This document shows positions 49,702-63,315 of a stretch of DNA of 64,000 nucleotides, in pieces. Origin of the DNA: Epiperipatus broadwayi (lineage: Eukaryota; Onychophora; Udeonychophora; Euonychophora; Peripatidae). The position numbers were made by a program, and so were the translations under genes. The DNA lies in the NCBI GenBank assembly GCA_028023455.1, contig JAQFVV010000018.1:7659274-7723273 (forward strand). Direction: 5' to 3'. Each line of letters begins with the position of its first letter. Position 1 is the first letter of the stretch. A model generated the notes under the pieces. That model made no database searches. It worked only from the letters and a program-made list of their open reading frames with translations, and was not told the origin of the DNA.

Positions 49702-50201
49702 NNNNNNNNNNNNNNNNNNNNNNNNNNNNNNNNNNNNNNNNNNNNNNNNNNNNNNNNNNNNNNNNNNNNNNNNNNNNNNNNNNNNNNNNNNNNNNNNNNN
49801 NNNNNNNNNNNNNNNNNNNNNNNNNNNNNNNNNNNNNNNNNNNNNNNNNNNNNNNNNNNNNNNNNNNNNNNNNNNNNNNNNNNNNNNNNNNNNNNNNNNN
49901 NNNNNNNNNNNNNNNNNNNNNNNNNNNNNNNNNNNNNNNNNNNNNNNNNNNNNNNNNNNNNNNNNNNNNNNNNNNNNNNNNNNNNNNNNNNNNNNNNNNN
50001 NNNNNNNNNNNNNNNNNNNNNNNNNNNNNNNNNNNNNNNNNNNNNNNNNNNNNNNNNNNNNNNNNNNNNNNNNNNNNNNNNNNNNNNNNNNNNNNNNNNN
50101 NNNNNNNNNNNNNNNNNNNNNNNNNNNNNNNNNNNNNNNNNNNNNNNNNNNNNNNNNNNNNNNNNNNNNNNNNNNNNNNNNNNNNNNNNNNNNNNNNNNN
50201 N
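49702..50201. other. Assembly gap (500 N)
   Basis: Exactly 500 unknown bases, a conventional placeholder, so the true length is uncertain. It hides the outer edge of one LTR of LTR-D and the junction with the LINE fragment. Confidence 0.99.
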
Positions 50202-52765
50202 ATTCAAACTCAGCTGAACCAAAACTGAATTCAAACCCAACTCAACAGCTCAGATAGCAGAAATCGACGGCACAGTGCTATGCACCAAGAACTAGCTCAA
50301 CGGTTGGTGAGGACTAGAGACTCCTGAGTAACACTAATATCTAAGAATTTATATACTTTGAATAATTTTATAAATTGAATCATATGTATGTTCGGGTTGC
50401 CAACACAGACAGCGAGTATTAACATTTAAATAATTATAAAAAGAATGATGAACTGAGAAACCAAGTATGTTAGAAAATATTTAATAAGAATAATTTGTTT
50501 TGTTTCAATAAAACAGATTGCATTAATTACCTCTAGTCTTTAAGAGAATTTACAAATATAATAAGAGTGGCGGTCCTTATCATATGCCAACAATTATTAC
50601 ACAACATAGAATTCTATGTCTATGCCCCCAACGAGAAATATAAAGGCAGATAAAGGTATTCATTAAGAACGGAAATGATTGCTCTAATTTTATTACGGTG
50701 GAATGTGAGATTTATATTTCACATTCGGGAATCTATTCATGAAGAGCAAAACGTAATTTTAGGGCATAACTTTAAAATTGATTTGAAACTTATTTAATTA
50801 ATAATATATTTGAGAATTTGTTCGACTTTAATTTAAATCACTTCATCACGAATTACGAGCATGGAGAGGGTTTTACCGGAACAAAGATGCAACGGTACTG
50901 ACGGCTTACGAGACAGAGAGGAAAATTGAAATACGATCGCTAGTCGATGATCGAAGTCCTATGGCGGCTTGCATCTAACAAGTCTTACGCCCTTTGACTA
51001 ATGAATATGAAAGGAAGTACTTTCTTCCTTGAGAAATTTAAATAAGAGAATATGATCACCGACCAGCCTAACGGAGCGGAAGATTGCCCTGCATCAGCAA
51101 CGTTCGATGATGATGACTTGATAGTCATCGTTGAAAAATAAAACCCATGTAGAATGCTCTACGTGATGACTTGACCAATTAATTAAAGTCAAACGAGCTT
51201 TTATCGAACTATTTTAAAACATTTATAAACTATATTAATTATGCCCTAATTATCGTGCACTTCCTGAATATTAATACAAACTAACAAAAGTTGAATTAAA
51301 ATATATTTAACCCTTTATCGACCCTTTTGCAAAAACATTTTAAATATATATATGGATAAATAAATCAACATTAGTGAAGCAAGAAAATACCATTTTAACA
51401 TTATATGAATATATATAAACACTTGTAACTTAGGAGCTGGGGACATAGGTGAAAAACGGAGCTAATAGTTTATTATTAGCCAATTATAAAAATCATAAAC
51501 ATGTAATATTTTCTTTCGACTCGATGATTGATAGAACTTATAAATTTAGTTCTAATGGGTGAGAATTACTATTTGAAATTAATATTATAATATTTGCGTG
51601 AGGCAAATAGAACGGGGGAGCTCATCGAGTTGAAAGATTATTGGCATATAATTTTAAATAAACGACATTAATAAAGCATACAAATATATATATTAAATGA
51701 ACCGCCAGGTAAGAAAAGAAAAAGTTTAAAGACTAGAGATTGAAAGAATTACGCTATAGATTTACAGTAGCATTTTATAAATATTTTTACATTGAAGAAT
51801 AAAGAGCTCTTAAATAGGAGGAGAGTAAAATAAAGTTCGAACTGGCCAGAAAGTTTAACGTTCATTATAGAAATATATTACCCCTTCCGCTGGTCCTTAA
51901 GTTGCACCTCCAAGTTGTTGAAAATGTAGGCATCATTGGTTGACTACTGGAACAGTATTTTAGTAGCTTTCATAATTTTAGCAGAATGATCGGTCCGGAA
52001 AAAGGTTCAGCAGCTCCATTGAAGATTTCTCGGGACTTTAGGAACCGTAGCCAGATTCCTGATGTTCTAGCCCTCTATCATGATGAAATACAAATTAATA
52101 TGCACAGAGTTCACTGCACTACTCTACAACAAAGCTAGCCTTTTTTCCTGACTTTTCAGGGCTATATATACTGTTCACTGATGCCTCCGGCTAGTGCTCA
52201 TTTTATTATCAATGTGTTTTTTTATAATTAGTTGTTTTCAAATACATTCCCTCGATAAGGCTTTCAAACTAATTAGCTTGAATTCCTTCTCTAATTGAAA
52301 ATGAATTCTTAAAATCTGAAAATGATTTAATTAGAAAAATGAATCCTTATCTTTTTCCAATTCATAAAGCTTTACTATTGTTTTTAAGAATTTTAAAGCT
52401 TATCGAAGGAATGTAGCTTTTAATCACCGAAACTTTACAAATTATTTAAAGGTGAAAAAAAACAAGTATTCCCGATGCAATGAAACTTTCGAACAATTAT
52501 ATATATTTAATATTTACAAATATATATACGCACAATCCACGCAATTTAATATATATAAATTCATGAATATTTTATCATGAATTTATTTAGAGAATTGATC
52601 AATTTTAAACTAAACTAATTAATTTTGCTACGCATTTGAAATAAGTTATTCATTATGGAAATTAGCGTGGATTGAACGTATAAAGCCCCATTGCATCGGA
52701 AATTTAAGGTTAGTATTAGGGTAAATAACATGAAGCTAGGATCGAACTCAGATCCGACTGCTTCA
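50202..52765 (-). repeat. 3' LTR of LTR-D (partial, enters the gap)
   Basis: 2564 bp are visible and match 55620-58184 with scattered differences. The outer few hundred bases, including the TTACA-like end and any target duplication, are lost in the gap. Confidence 0.93.
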
Positions 52766-53039
52766 TTTCTTTTCACTTCAAAAAAAAAACAATGAAAAAA
52801 AATGACTTTACTTACGCAGGATATAGTTGCATAAGTGTATAGACTCTGGGAGAACAGCCTGAGCATGAATAATATAACCTGCCCAAACTACAAAAATTAT
52901 ACATGTCTCACTGCGATCAATTTTTTGAATATTCAACTTATATTAAGTTTAATAAATCGGTCCGTTTATCAAGTCTCATTTTTCCTATGGTCATGTCAGT
53001 TGGTCTTCTGTATATATATATCTGTCTCTACAGTTTATC

Positions 53040-54105
53040 TTACTGTTTCCCTGGATCAGGTGGTACATATTGTTTTAACTGTCTGGCATTGTAATGGTCA
53101 TAGTCCTGGTCTTTCCTGGTTGGCGTCAAGTTCCCATAGTCTATTGCAGTCAAAAAGTCTATGGTCTTTTCTATTGACATAGGGCACATCCCAAGCATGA
53201 CTCTTTGGATCCATGGGGGTAAATGATGTCTAATCGTCCGGATGATGTGTTGGTCCTCATATTTGAAGGCTGTAAGGGATTTGAATGTGGTCACTTGCTG
53301 GATGAAGTAAGCTGCGTATCCCTGTCTGTAGTTTTCTTGATACTTCTGTGTGTTCAGTCTATGCAAGATTCCCTCCTGCCTTTCCTGACTCCAATATTTT
53401 TTTAAGATGGCATTTTCATATCCTTGGATCGTGGTAGGTGGTTTTTTTAATAGCTTCCACCATGCCTTGGCAGCTTCTCTTAAGTAGTGGCTCGCTATGA
53501 TAACCTTTTCTTTTTCTGCTACAGTGTATAGGCAAAAAAAATCCTTAATGCTGTCTATGTGATCTATTGGATTTTCTCCTGGACTTCCCCTAAAAATTTG
53601 AACTTCCATAGAAGATATAATGGATGGTCTCGGTAGATTTCTTGGACTCATTTTGGGGTTTGTCTTCCATGTAGTCTGAACATCTTCCTTTTCCCTCTCT
53701 GTATTTGGATCAGCTTCTTCCACTGTTTCGTGACTGACCTCATCTTCACTGTCATCTTCTTTGCTGTCCACAACTTCTTTTGGTGTGGTCTGATCATCAT
53801 TTTTTTTGGAGCTTTGTAAGTGCCTATTGCTTGAGGATGCTTTGCAATTTCTGGGTTGGTTTGGATGCCTCGTGCTTCCTCAAGCCTTAAAATTCTTTCC
53901 ATCATCATCATCATTATTTTTCGATCTTCTCTCATTTCTTCGAGGATCATATGAAAACTCTCTCGATCATCTTGAGCCGTCTTTCTGCTTTGATGGTTGC
54001 GCTTTTTTTACTGATATGATTCTTAAAAGTGATCTCTCATTCACTGGGGGTGGTTGAAGGCACATCACTATCATCAGTCAATCCTTGATCTAATTGTTCT
54101 TCCAT
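53040..54105 (-). pseudogene. gag: gag of LTR-D, frame-broken
   Basis: The minus-strand frame 53771-53040 holds a Ty3-type Gag capsid core: FRGSPGENPIDHIDSI, then an L-x6-AWWKLL block, then YFIQQV and a C-terminal PPDPGKQ before a stop. N-terminal parts lie in other frames. A likely start is the ATG at 54105 (MEEQLDQ). The frame then shifts near a C-run, near an A7 run and at an A8 run (53800-53807), so three frame changes are needed. Gag would assemble the particle that packages the RNA. There is no CCHC knuckle and no protease or RT downstream. The frame changes lie mainly in homopolymers, so sequencing error is possible for some. Confidence 0.8.
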
Positions 54106-55221
54106 CTTTGCAAGTGAATCAATATAATAAACAACGTGAATTAACTTATAGTACTCTCTGTATGCTTAAAAAATATTTTTTTCTTCAGTAATTTTAACTA
54201 GGTATCTGACTACAGGTCCATTGTCCCAATCTTCATTAGCTGCTGCATATTATTTCCCCAATCTATGTAATCTGCTTTTTTTTTTTTTTAGTTTACCTAC
54301 GTTTTGTTGATTAGCTCTTTATATTAACTCTTTGAGTGAGACATGTATTCAAAAATATCAAAGATAAGAAAAAAACATTATTCACTTTCCCTTTGTTCAA
54401 CTGTTCTGTTCTCCCATGTCTGAAAAAAAAAACTATACAGTGATATACAAATATTATGTATTAGCAGGTAGAACAAATAATTCTGTATTGAACACACTTG
54501 GTTTTTATTATGGCGATTGACCCACTACTGTGCTGACAATCAAATTTGCTGACAAATTTATTTATATGGGCGCCAGTGAGCAAAATGAAATCAATAGGGC
54601 ATGTGATATAACCCATTGACCCCCAAACCACATATGATTGACTTAATTTTGAGAAAACAATTGAATTGATGATGAATATTTAATAATGAATAATAGATAA
54701 CGCGTTCCTGACCTGAGTTTAAATATAGGAGTTTAAATATTACTAAGCATGAGGCTTCTCACACACAAAGAAATGTCAAAATTAATATTACAAGAACTTT
54801 TATTGGTGATATTATTCTAAATCTTGCTAGCATGAAAGCGTGCAAACCATTTAAGCATTTTGCCAACTGCATCTGGCTGCTTGGTGTACACAAAGGGTCT
54901 TCACCTGCTTTGAGGTTACTCTAGAAATTATTGTCATTAAAGCGTAATGTCACACTGCATCGGACCGCTTGACAGATAATTCCCAGTTTGAAGGTCTTCG
55001 CCTACTTTGAGGCTACTAAAAATACAGAGCGAACATTAAATATATATGCTAGCAAGCAATACTTTGAAATTAAGACTTTTATGATATCATATTGGATATT
55101 TTTAATTATAACAACTGAGATAAACATAATTAATTTTGACACAGAAAAACATTTCATTTATTTTTACCCCAATGCTTTGATCTATGGACTCTTACTACTT
55201 TGCTAACGATATTTTTCCTAT
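54106..55221 (-). other. Leader of LTR-D
   Basis: Untranslated interior between the right LTR and gag. At 54567-54583 the minus strand reads TTGCTCACTGGCGCCCA, shared with the LTR-A leader. Around 54830-55020 an imperfect ~100-bp unit is duplicated (GGTCTTCACCTGCTTTGAGG and GGTCTTCGCCTACTTTGAGG). Confidence 0.65.
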
Positions 55222-58184
55222 TGTCACGAACGCGTATAACACAAACGTATAATATATATATACTGATATAGTACACGTATAATTAATATATATACATATG
55301 AATAATTATTTTAACTAACGAATCTTTTACTGAACGAACATTTAAAAAAATAATCTTGAAAACATTTTTATAAGAAAGAATTAGAAAATGATATTTTAAT
55401 TTATTAAATCATTTCAGTATATATATAACACTTTTTTTAACAAATATCACTCTACAGAAACATTTACTTTATTGGGATTTCAATTAACTGAGTAACTAAA
55501 ATCACAATTCTAATCTCCAGGGCATGTGTGGGGTTTATTAAGTCGAGCCACAACGATTGGGCAGCCAAAAACATAACCATGTACCGGTCGAAACCCACCA
55601 CCACCACAAGTCAAATCGGATTCAAACTCAGCTGAACCAAAACTGAATTCAAACCCAACTCAACAGCTCAGATAGCAGAAATCAATGGCACAGTGCTATG
55701 CGCCAAGAACTAGCTCAACGGTTGGTGAGGACTAGAGACTCCTGAGTAACACTAATATCTAAGAATTTATATACTTTGAATAATTTTATAAATTGAATCA
55801 TATGTATGTTCAGGTTGCCAACACAGACAGCGAGTATTAACATTTAAATAATTATAAAAGAATGATGAACTGAGAAACCAAGTATGTTAGAAAATATTTA
55901 ATAAGAATAATTTGTTTCGTTTCCATAAAACATAGAATGCATTAATTACCTCTAGTCTTTAAGAGAATTTACAAATATAATAAGAGTGGTGGTCCTTATC
56001 ATATGCCAACAATTATTACACAACATAGAATTCTATGTCTATGCCCCCAACGAGAAATATAAAGGCGGATAAAGGTATTCATTAAGAACGGAAATGATTG
56101 CTCTAATTTTATTACGGTGGAATGTGAGATTTATATTTCACATTCGGGAATCTATTCATGAAGAGCAAAACGTAATTTTAGGGCATAACTTTAAAATTGA
56201 TTTGAAACTTATTTAATTAATAATATATTTGAGAATTTGTTCGACTTTAATTTAAATCACTTCATCACGAATTACGAGCATGGAGAGGGTTTTACCGGAA
56301 CAAAGATGCAACGGTACTGACGGCTTATGAGACAGAGAGGAAAATTGAAATACGATCGCTAGTCGATGATCGAAGTCCTATGGTGGCTTGCATCTAACAA
56401 GTCTTACGCCCTTTGACTAATGAATACGAAAGGAAGTACTTTCTTCCTTGAGAAATTTAAATAAGAGAATATGATCACCGACCAGCCTAACGGAGCGGAA
56501 GATTGCCCTGCGTCAGCAACGTTCGATGATGATGACTTGATAGTCATCGTTGAAAAATAAAACCCATGTAGAATGCTCTACGTGATGACTTGACCAATTA
56601 ATTAAAGTCAAACGAGCTTTTATCGAACTATTTTAAAACATTTATAAACTATATTAATTATGCCCTAATTATCGTGCACTTCCTGAATATTAATACAAAC
56701 TAACAAAAGTTGAATTAAAATATATTTAACCCTTTATCGACCCTTTTGCAAAAACATTTTAAATATATATATGGATAAATAAATCAACATTAGTGAAGCA
56801 AGAAAATACCATTTTAACATTATATGAATATATATAAACACTTGTAACTTAGGAGCTGGGGACATAGGTGAAAAACAGAGCTAATAGTTTATTATTAGCC
56901 AATTATAAAAATCATAAACATGTAATATTTTCTTTCGACTCAATGATTGATAGAACTTATAAATTTAGTTCTAATGGGTGAGAATTACCATTTGAAATTA
57001 ATATTATAATATTTGCGTGAGGCAAATAGAATGGGGGAGCTCATCGAGTTGAAAGATTATTGGCATATAATTTTAAATAAACGACATTAATAAAGCATAC
57101 AAATATATATATTAAATGAACCGCCAGGTAAGAAAAGAAAAAGTTTAAAGACTAGAGATTGAAAGAATTACGCTATAGATTTACAGTAGCATTTTATAAA
57201 TATTTTTACATTGAAGAATAAAGAGCTCTTAAATAGGAGGAGAGTAAAATAAAGTTCGAACTGGCCAGAAAGTTTAACATTCATTATAGAAATATATTAC
57301 CCCTTCCGCTGGTCCTTAAGTTGCACCTCCAAGTTGTTGAAAACGTAGGCATCATTGGTTGACTACTGGAACAGTATTTTAGTAGCTTTCATAATTTTAG
57401 CAGAATGATCGGTCCGGAAAAAGGTTCAGCAGCTCCATTGAAGATTTCTCGGGACTTTAGGAACCGTAGCCAGATTCCTGATGTTCTAGCCCTCTATCAT
57501 GATGAAATACAAATTAATATGCACAGAGTTCACTGCACTACTCTACAACAAAGCTAGCCTTTTTCCTGACTTTTCAGGGCTATATATACTGTTCACTGAT
57601 GCCTCCGGCTAGCGCTCATTTTATTATCAATGTGTTTTTTTATAATTAGTTGTTTTCAAATACATTCCCTCGATAAGGCTTTCAAACTAATTAGCTTGAA
57701 TTCCTTCTCTAATTGAAAATGAATTCTTAAAATCTGAAAATGATTTAATTAGAAAAATGAATCCTTATCTTTTTCCAATTCATAAAGCTTTACTATTGTT
57801 TTTAAGAATTTTAAAGCTTATCGAAGGAATGTAGCTTTTAATCACCGAAACTTTACAAATTATTTAAAGGTGAAAAAAAAACAAGTATTCCCGACGCAAT
57901 GAAACTTTCGAACAATTATATATATTTCATATTTACAAATATATATACGCACAATCCACGCAATTTAATATATATAAATTCATGAATATTTTATCATAAA
58001 TTTATTTAGAGAATTGATCAATTTTAAACTAAACTAATTAATTTTGCTACGCATTTGAAATAAGTTATTCATTATGGAAATTAGCGTGGATTGAACGTAT
58101 AAAGCCCCATTGCATCGGAAATTTAAGGTTAGTATTAGGGTAAATAACATGAAGCTAGGATCGAACTCAGATCCGACTGCTTCA
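55222..58184 (-). repeat. 5' LTR of LTR-D (about 2963 bp)
   Basis: The inner limit at 55222 is inferred from TGTCACGAACG, which on the element strand ends CGTTCGTGACA and is followed by ATAGG, much as LTR-A is followed by TAGG. The outer limit 58184 (minus-strand TGAAGCAG) is fixed by comparison with 52765. It is followed by an (AT)n run. Confidence 0.75.
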
Positions 58185-61114
58185 ATATATATATATATCA
58201 AATCACTACAGTTTGCTATCTATATATACTGAACAATGATATAAAGATATGTATAAGACATTGGGTCTGGGTCAACTGATATGTTCTGCTTTATCATGAA
58301 ATGTGCATCGTGGGATCATATATCTGTTTCACATATCTTTAGTCATAGTTTATGATTACATCCCTCTATAAAGTGTTAAAATTAGATAAAAACCAATCCC
58401 TACCTTGTATGAGAGTGGTGCAGTGAAAATCACACTATATTTCTTTTAAATAATTCCTATAGCAAATTAAATAATTGTTATTGGTAGTCCTCCTTTTTTT
58501 AAAAAAAAAAAATTGTTAGGTTCCAAAAATACTTTTTTTTTTAGTAAAACATATTTTAAAGTTTTAAGCAAATTTGTGGTATCTTTCCTTTACCAAAGAA
58601 TGAGTAAAAATGGATCTCTTCACAGATTCGAGTATTAATGAATTGTAATCTTTGATGTTTCATCTAATTATGTTACAAAGTTTGAGACTTTATCTTCTAT
58701 TTTAGGAAGAGGAGGAAAATGTTTAATAAAAAATATTGAAAGATTTTTTTTTAAAAAAAAAGTTCTTGTAATACTATTAATTTTATTATGCATTTATTTA
58801 ATATTAAGATATAGTAGTTGGAGATTTATATCAATAATTACTTTAGCATGTGTGTGCATACACAAAAATAACTGTCGTCCTCATATTCAAGCAAAAATGG
58901 ATTAATACTGTTAGATAGCTACAACTACACAAATATGAGCTATAGGTTGATAAATTAAATAAAATAATTATCGGTTTTTGATTATATTCTTCTTTTGCCT
59001 TCTTAATAAAAAAAAATATCATCAATTTAAAGAGATGCACCCTGTTATGCTACATATATAACAAAACACTTTGTAGCTAATGAGATGCTTTTATAAGATT
59101 CAAGTCTTGTCTGAGTAAAACTGAAAATTCTTTAGATATCAATTAAACTAAGAAATTATTATTTCAGGTATAACCACTTTAGTTAATTATTCAATATTGA
59201 TAAATAAATATTTAAATTATCCTAGTTAGAGAATACAACTATCAAAATCTTTATTAAGTGCTGACTTGAGAGTCTCCTTTTTACTGTTTCCTGATGGGTG
59301 GCTATTGAAGAGGCAAATTCTCTACAGTAAAATATTTAAAAGCTGTTTTACCGTTACAATTATTTTATGGGTATTTGAGTATAAAGAACCTAATTATGTC
59401 CATGACTTAAAGTTAGAATCTGGATAAAAATTGACAGTTTTTTCAGAAAATTAACAATTTTCAAAAAGCATTTTTTTTTTAGATATCCCCAAAAGCCAAC
59501 TATTATCCATCAATTTAATTAATGATCAGTAAATAGGTGGCTTTAGTTAGAAAGTTCAAGAAGAAAAACAAAAAAATATACTAATTAATTAATGTTGTGT
59601 GTGAGATCGTCTTTGTTGCTTCTCTTTATAACGATATATGAATATAAAATGAAAAATAAGAAGAAAATGAAAGATTATAAAATTGGAAAAAAAGAAACAA
59701 AAAAACAATAATAGGAAATACAAGGGAGGGGAATAAATGGAAGATAAAGAAGAAAGAGAGCGAAAATAAAAAAGTAAAAGAACTGAATGAAGAAATGAAA
59801 ATAAAGAAGCACGGCGATGCTATGACATATGAAAAAAAAAATAAAGAAGCAGAGGAAAAGATAACAAAACAGAAGACTTAATAATGACATATATTTATAC
59901 TGTCTTTTAATCACAATAATTATTTTAATTTACCTGCCTTTATACGAGCTATTATTATGGACTAATTTTGACATATATTTATTGTGAAAAACATTGTTTA
60001 ATCTTTTATTTGTTAAAATTACTTTTGTTAAAGCAAATACCTCACAAAAACATTATTTTAACAAATACAGTATTTATTTTAACTTATCAACATTCCAGAC
60101 TTATTATTCATTCAATAATCAATTACGGAGTAATTTCTAAAAATAATTAGAATTAATTATTAGTTCACTTGATGAAAGTTTTTGTTAAATATATAAAAGA
60201 CATTCTTTTATTTTTAGATAAGATGTATTTTTATTTGTTGTTTTAAAATAATATCAAAAATTATTTAAATTCTTTTGAGATAATAAATTTATTTAAAAAC
60301 AAAATTATCAATTGGTAATTATTATACTTCGTAAAATCTAGGTTAATTTCTTAACTAATAATAATATACAAAAATCTTATATATCAACCCTGTATATTTT
60401 AGCACAGCGATAGAGGAACGAATCTATAGCTAAAGATTTCTGAATCCAAGCTCAACCCGTTATTATTATTATTAACTTTTTAAAGTTGTACAATTATATG
60501 ACCTCGGAGCAATTAACCGTTTATCATTATTTATCGCATAAGGCCCTGCTTGGAAATTATGTTTTCATTCGATAAAAGATAATTAAAACGTTAATTTAAA
60601 TACCGAATGAAAAGTGTATTTTCTGAACAAGATATTATACCTTTAGAATAAAAAGCAATACCTGAGATAAATAAATAACAAAATGACTAATTGCTCAGTG
60701 TGTCAAAATAATTCAAACTTTAGTTTTGAAAATAATTTATTAAGTCTTGGAAGTTGATTGATTATTTTAGCCTTTGAATATTTTAAAATGTATTAACTTA
60801 CATATAGACGCACAAAAAGTAATCGCGATAAAGCAAGTTTTATGACTAACGTACATCAGCTTAGAAATTAATTTTGTTTTATAAAATTCTTAGAGCATAT
60901 ATTCCTGTATGTGGGAGGATATATATACAAACACACACACAGCGAGACATTTAATTTAATAAAGAAGAACTCTTGGGGGGTTCAATATTTCAAAATCTTA
61001 TATATTAATTAGCCTGTTTAATTTTACTACTACATATTTACATGTATACTTATAATTTACGTAAGACTACAATAAAATTACTTTATCATTACATAATATT
61101 AAATTTCTTTGGTA
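58185..61114. other. AT-rich DNA with one SINE fragment
   Basis: 58255-58325 resembles the SINE-like family of 21-23 kb (GGGTCAACTGATATGTTCTGC). The rest, including purine-rich 59640-59880, shows no gene. Confidence 0.55.
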
Positions 61115-61516
61115 CTTAAGGATTAGTCAGGACAGCAATGTTCGTTTTAAAGAACTTAAAAGTTTAGAATCTCACATTAAAATTTATAATAAGGATTATC
61201 GTTAGATATTTCAAAAACAGTGATTATGTTTTTGTCGTACTAAAGATTATCTTCTAAAGTGTAAGTAGACTCATGCAAAGAATAGATCATTTCAATATCA
61301 ATTTTTATTGTCATCTATCACACGTACACATCTTTTGGGTGTGGGAGATTTAAATGATGATTTATTTTATTAATATAATTTAATATAATCCATTATTGAA
61401 AATAAACAGGAATTCCATAAGAATAAGAATAATAAAAACAATTTTATAAGAACAATCATTAAATTTAAATTTTTAAGTTCTTTAAAACGAACATTGTTGC
61501 CTGACTAATCCTTAAG
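61115..61516. mobile_element. MITE-like inverted repeat, ~400 bp
   Basis: 61115-61172 (CTTAAGGATTAGTCAGGACAGCA...) matches the reverse complement of 61462-61516 (...TTGCCTGACTAATCCTTAAG) with few differences, giving terminal inverted repeats of about 55 bp around an AT-rich centre. No ORF and no clear target duplication. A small non-autonomous DNA transposon is likely; the family is not recognised. Confidence 0.75.
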
Positions 61517-61732
61517 CATCTTTTTTTTTTATATATGTGCAAAGGATTGAATAAAATAACATGTTGTGTATAGTACAATATTTTTGACAATTAGTAACAA
61601 AGAAATTTAAATACATACTAATATAATATGTGCAAAAAAAATTATGGAAGAGATAAGAAGTGCACATGGAAGATTGGCATATTTTTATAAGTATTTATAA
61701 GTAGTAATAGTAATAATAAAAAGTCAGATGTC

Positions 61733-61808
61733 ACATGACTTATATATAGCTTGCATTTACCAATATGTAAACTTAAGAGCATGCTAACGCTCTAACAAGC
61801 TTTTTTTA
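61733..61808. repeat. Diverged copy of the 5.2-kb inverted-repeat family
   Basis: CAGATGTCACATGACTTATAT...GAGCATGCTAACGCTCTAACAAGCTTTT parallels AAGTCATATGTCACAT...GAGCATGCCAATAGCTCTTAACAAGCTTTT at 5174-5260, so the two belong to one dispersed family. Confidence 0.65.
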
Positions 61809-62340
61809 ATTATGATAAAGTAGTAAAAGATGTCAGATTCATCTGAATTTATCATAAGTCACATTGTTAGTGCCAATAATCTGAAACATTTTAGCATTTA
61901 AAAATAATGAATTATTTATTATGCCAATGTGACCCCATGAAGAGAGATAACAGCATTCCTTATCAGCATAAGTCACATATAAGTAGTATAGTCTTTTTAA
62001 TTTCTAGAATAAAAGTTGAAGCTCAGTTTTGAAATGTATATAAATCAATCTATGAAACACAAATACATCTACAAATATCCTATACTAGCTCTTTAGTTTT
62101 TATTTGACATCTTGTGATGCTGCATACAAGCTTTATGATATTTGATTTTTTTTAAATATTCAACATTAAATCTAATTGCATCCCTCCTTTGTATCATAGC
62201 TTCACTCACCTTTTCTCAACAACAGTAACTAATATTGTTTTCCTTAGAATGTATCCAAGTGATGGTTTCTTTTATAAAAATTATGCTCAAATTCAATTTA
62301 GAATAAAAGTCTTATTCATTCATTTGCTTCACATACCTAA

Positions 62341-62412
<72 letters not shown>

Positions 62413-63164
62413 CAGTCAATCTTAGCCCAAGATTGAGCTTCACTATTCTACTACTTAATCCACATTTCGTCCTGCTCCATTTAGTGATATATATATATAA
62501 TTATATGTGTATTTCTGAGAAGCATATATAAAATTTATAAATATAAACCTTAAATAAAATTTTCTTTAATTATTTTAATATTAATGTCTCTAGCTATGGC
62601 TCAGATGTATACACATATTAATGGAGCATATATATATATATATATATAGAGAGAGAATTGTAAACAAATATTGTAAATAATTTTGTATTTTTTTTTCTTT
62701 AATTATATTTTATTTATTTTGTAATTATTTTTCTTTATATAATTACATAAAAATTCAAGATGGAAGATGCAACCATTGTCTAAAAGTAATTAAAGCAGTG
62801 GGAACATTAGTTTGTTTCATGGTTTTAAGAGGAATTTTTAAATCAAAGTTTAATGAAAGTAAAATTAAAACAAAGCTAATGGATTTTAAGTTAGCTGCTA
62901 ACATTTTTATCAAATCTATTTCCAATCTGAAAATTGATTTGAATTTATTTTTGGACAGTTATCTAGTGATTGCATCTCCAATAACGATAGAGAAAATATT
63001 TCTGTAGATGCAGGATTCCAATTGAGTTAAGAAATTCAATTAAAAGCATTCTTTAAATAACTTACAACTTGTATAAATAGAGCTGAAAATCTATTGTGTT
63101 AGAGTTTTGTCAATAGTTGCTAACATACTTCACATCATTTTGATTTTTGAAATGGTTTTTGCAG
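61809..63164. other. AT-rich DNA with (AT)n microsatellites
   Basis: A long pure (AT)n array lies at about 62344-62411, with shorter ones near 62489-62500 and 62628-62649. A 69-codon frame at 62798-63007 shows no domain. No gene is seen. Confidence 0.6.
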
Positions 63165-63315
63165 AGAGGACCTAAGCCAACTTTCCCTCAATCTTCAGCC
63201 TGACTTCTCACCATGCAGTGATGTAACTTCTATTGATCAAGAGTGCACATGCCATCAGAGAACCGCTGAGGCCAAGAAACATGCTTTTAGCTTAAGTAGA
63301 ATCTGCCTGCCATGA
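63165..63315 (+). other. Weak candidate terminal exon
   Basis: A TTTTTGCAG acceptor is followed by a 49-codon open frame with balanced composition (EDLSQLSLNLQPDFSPC, later CTCHQRTAEAKKHA) ending at TGA 63313-63315, in a block richer in G+C than its flanks. No domain is recognised and chance is not excluded. Confidence 0.2.

Larger units (their letters stand above)
50202..58184 (-). mobile_element. LTR-D: pol-less LTR retrotransposon, minus strand
   Basis: 50202-52765 and 55620-58184 are nearly identical direct repeats. The left copy runs into the gap, so full LTR length must be read from the right copy. On the minus strand the LTR starts TGAAGCAGTCGG; its end is probably CGTTCGTGACA at 55222, giving about 2.96 kb. 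A purine-rich tract (GAAGTGAAAAGAAA on the minus strand, 52766-52779) sits just before the 3' LTR start. The interior of about 2.5 kb carries a broken gag and no pol. Its strand is set by gag and the purine tract. Confidence 0.88.

Noticed and set aside
49610-50257. Frames running through the N gap
   Set aside because: They consist almost entirely of unknown residues.
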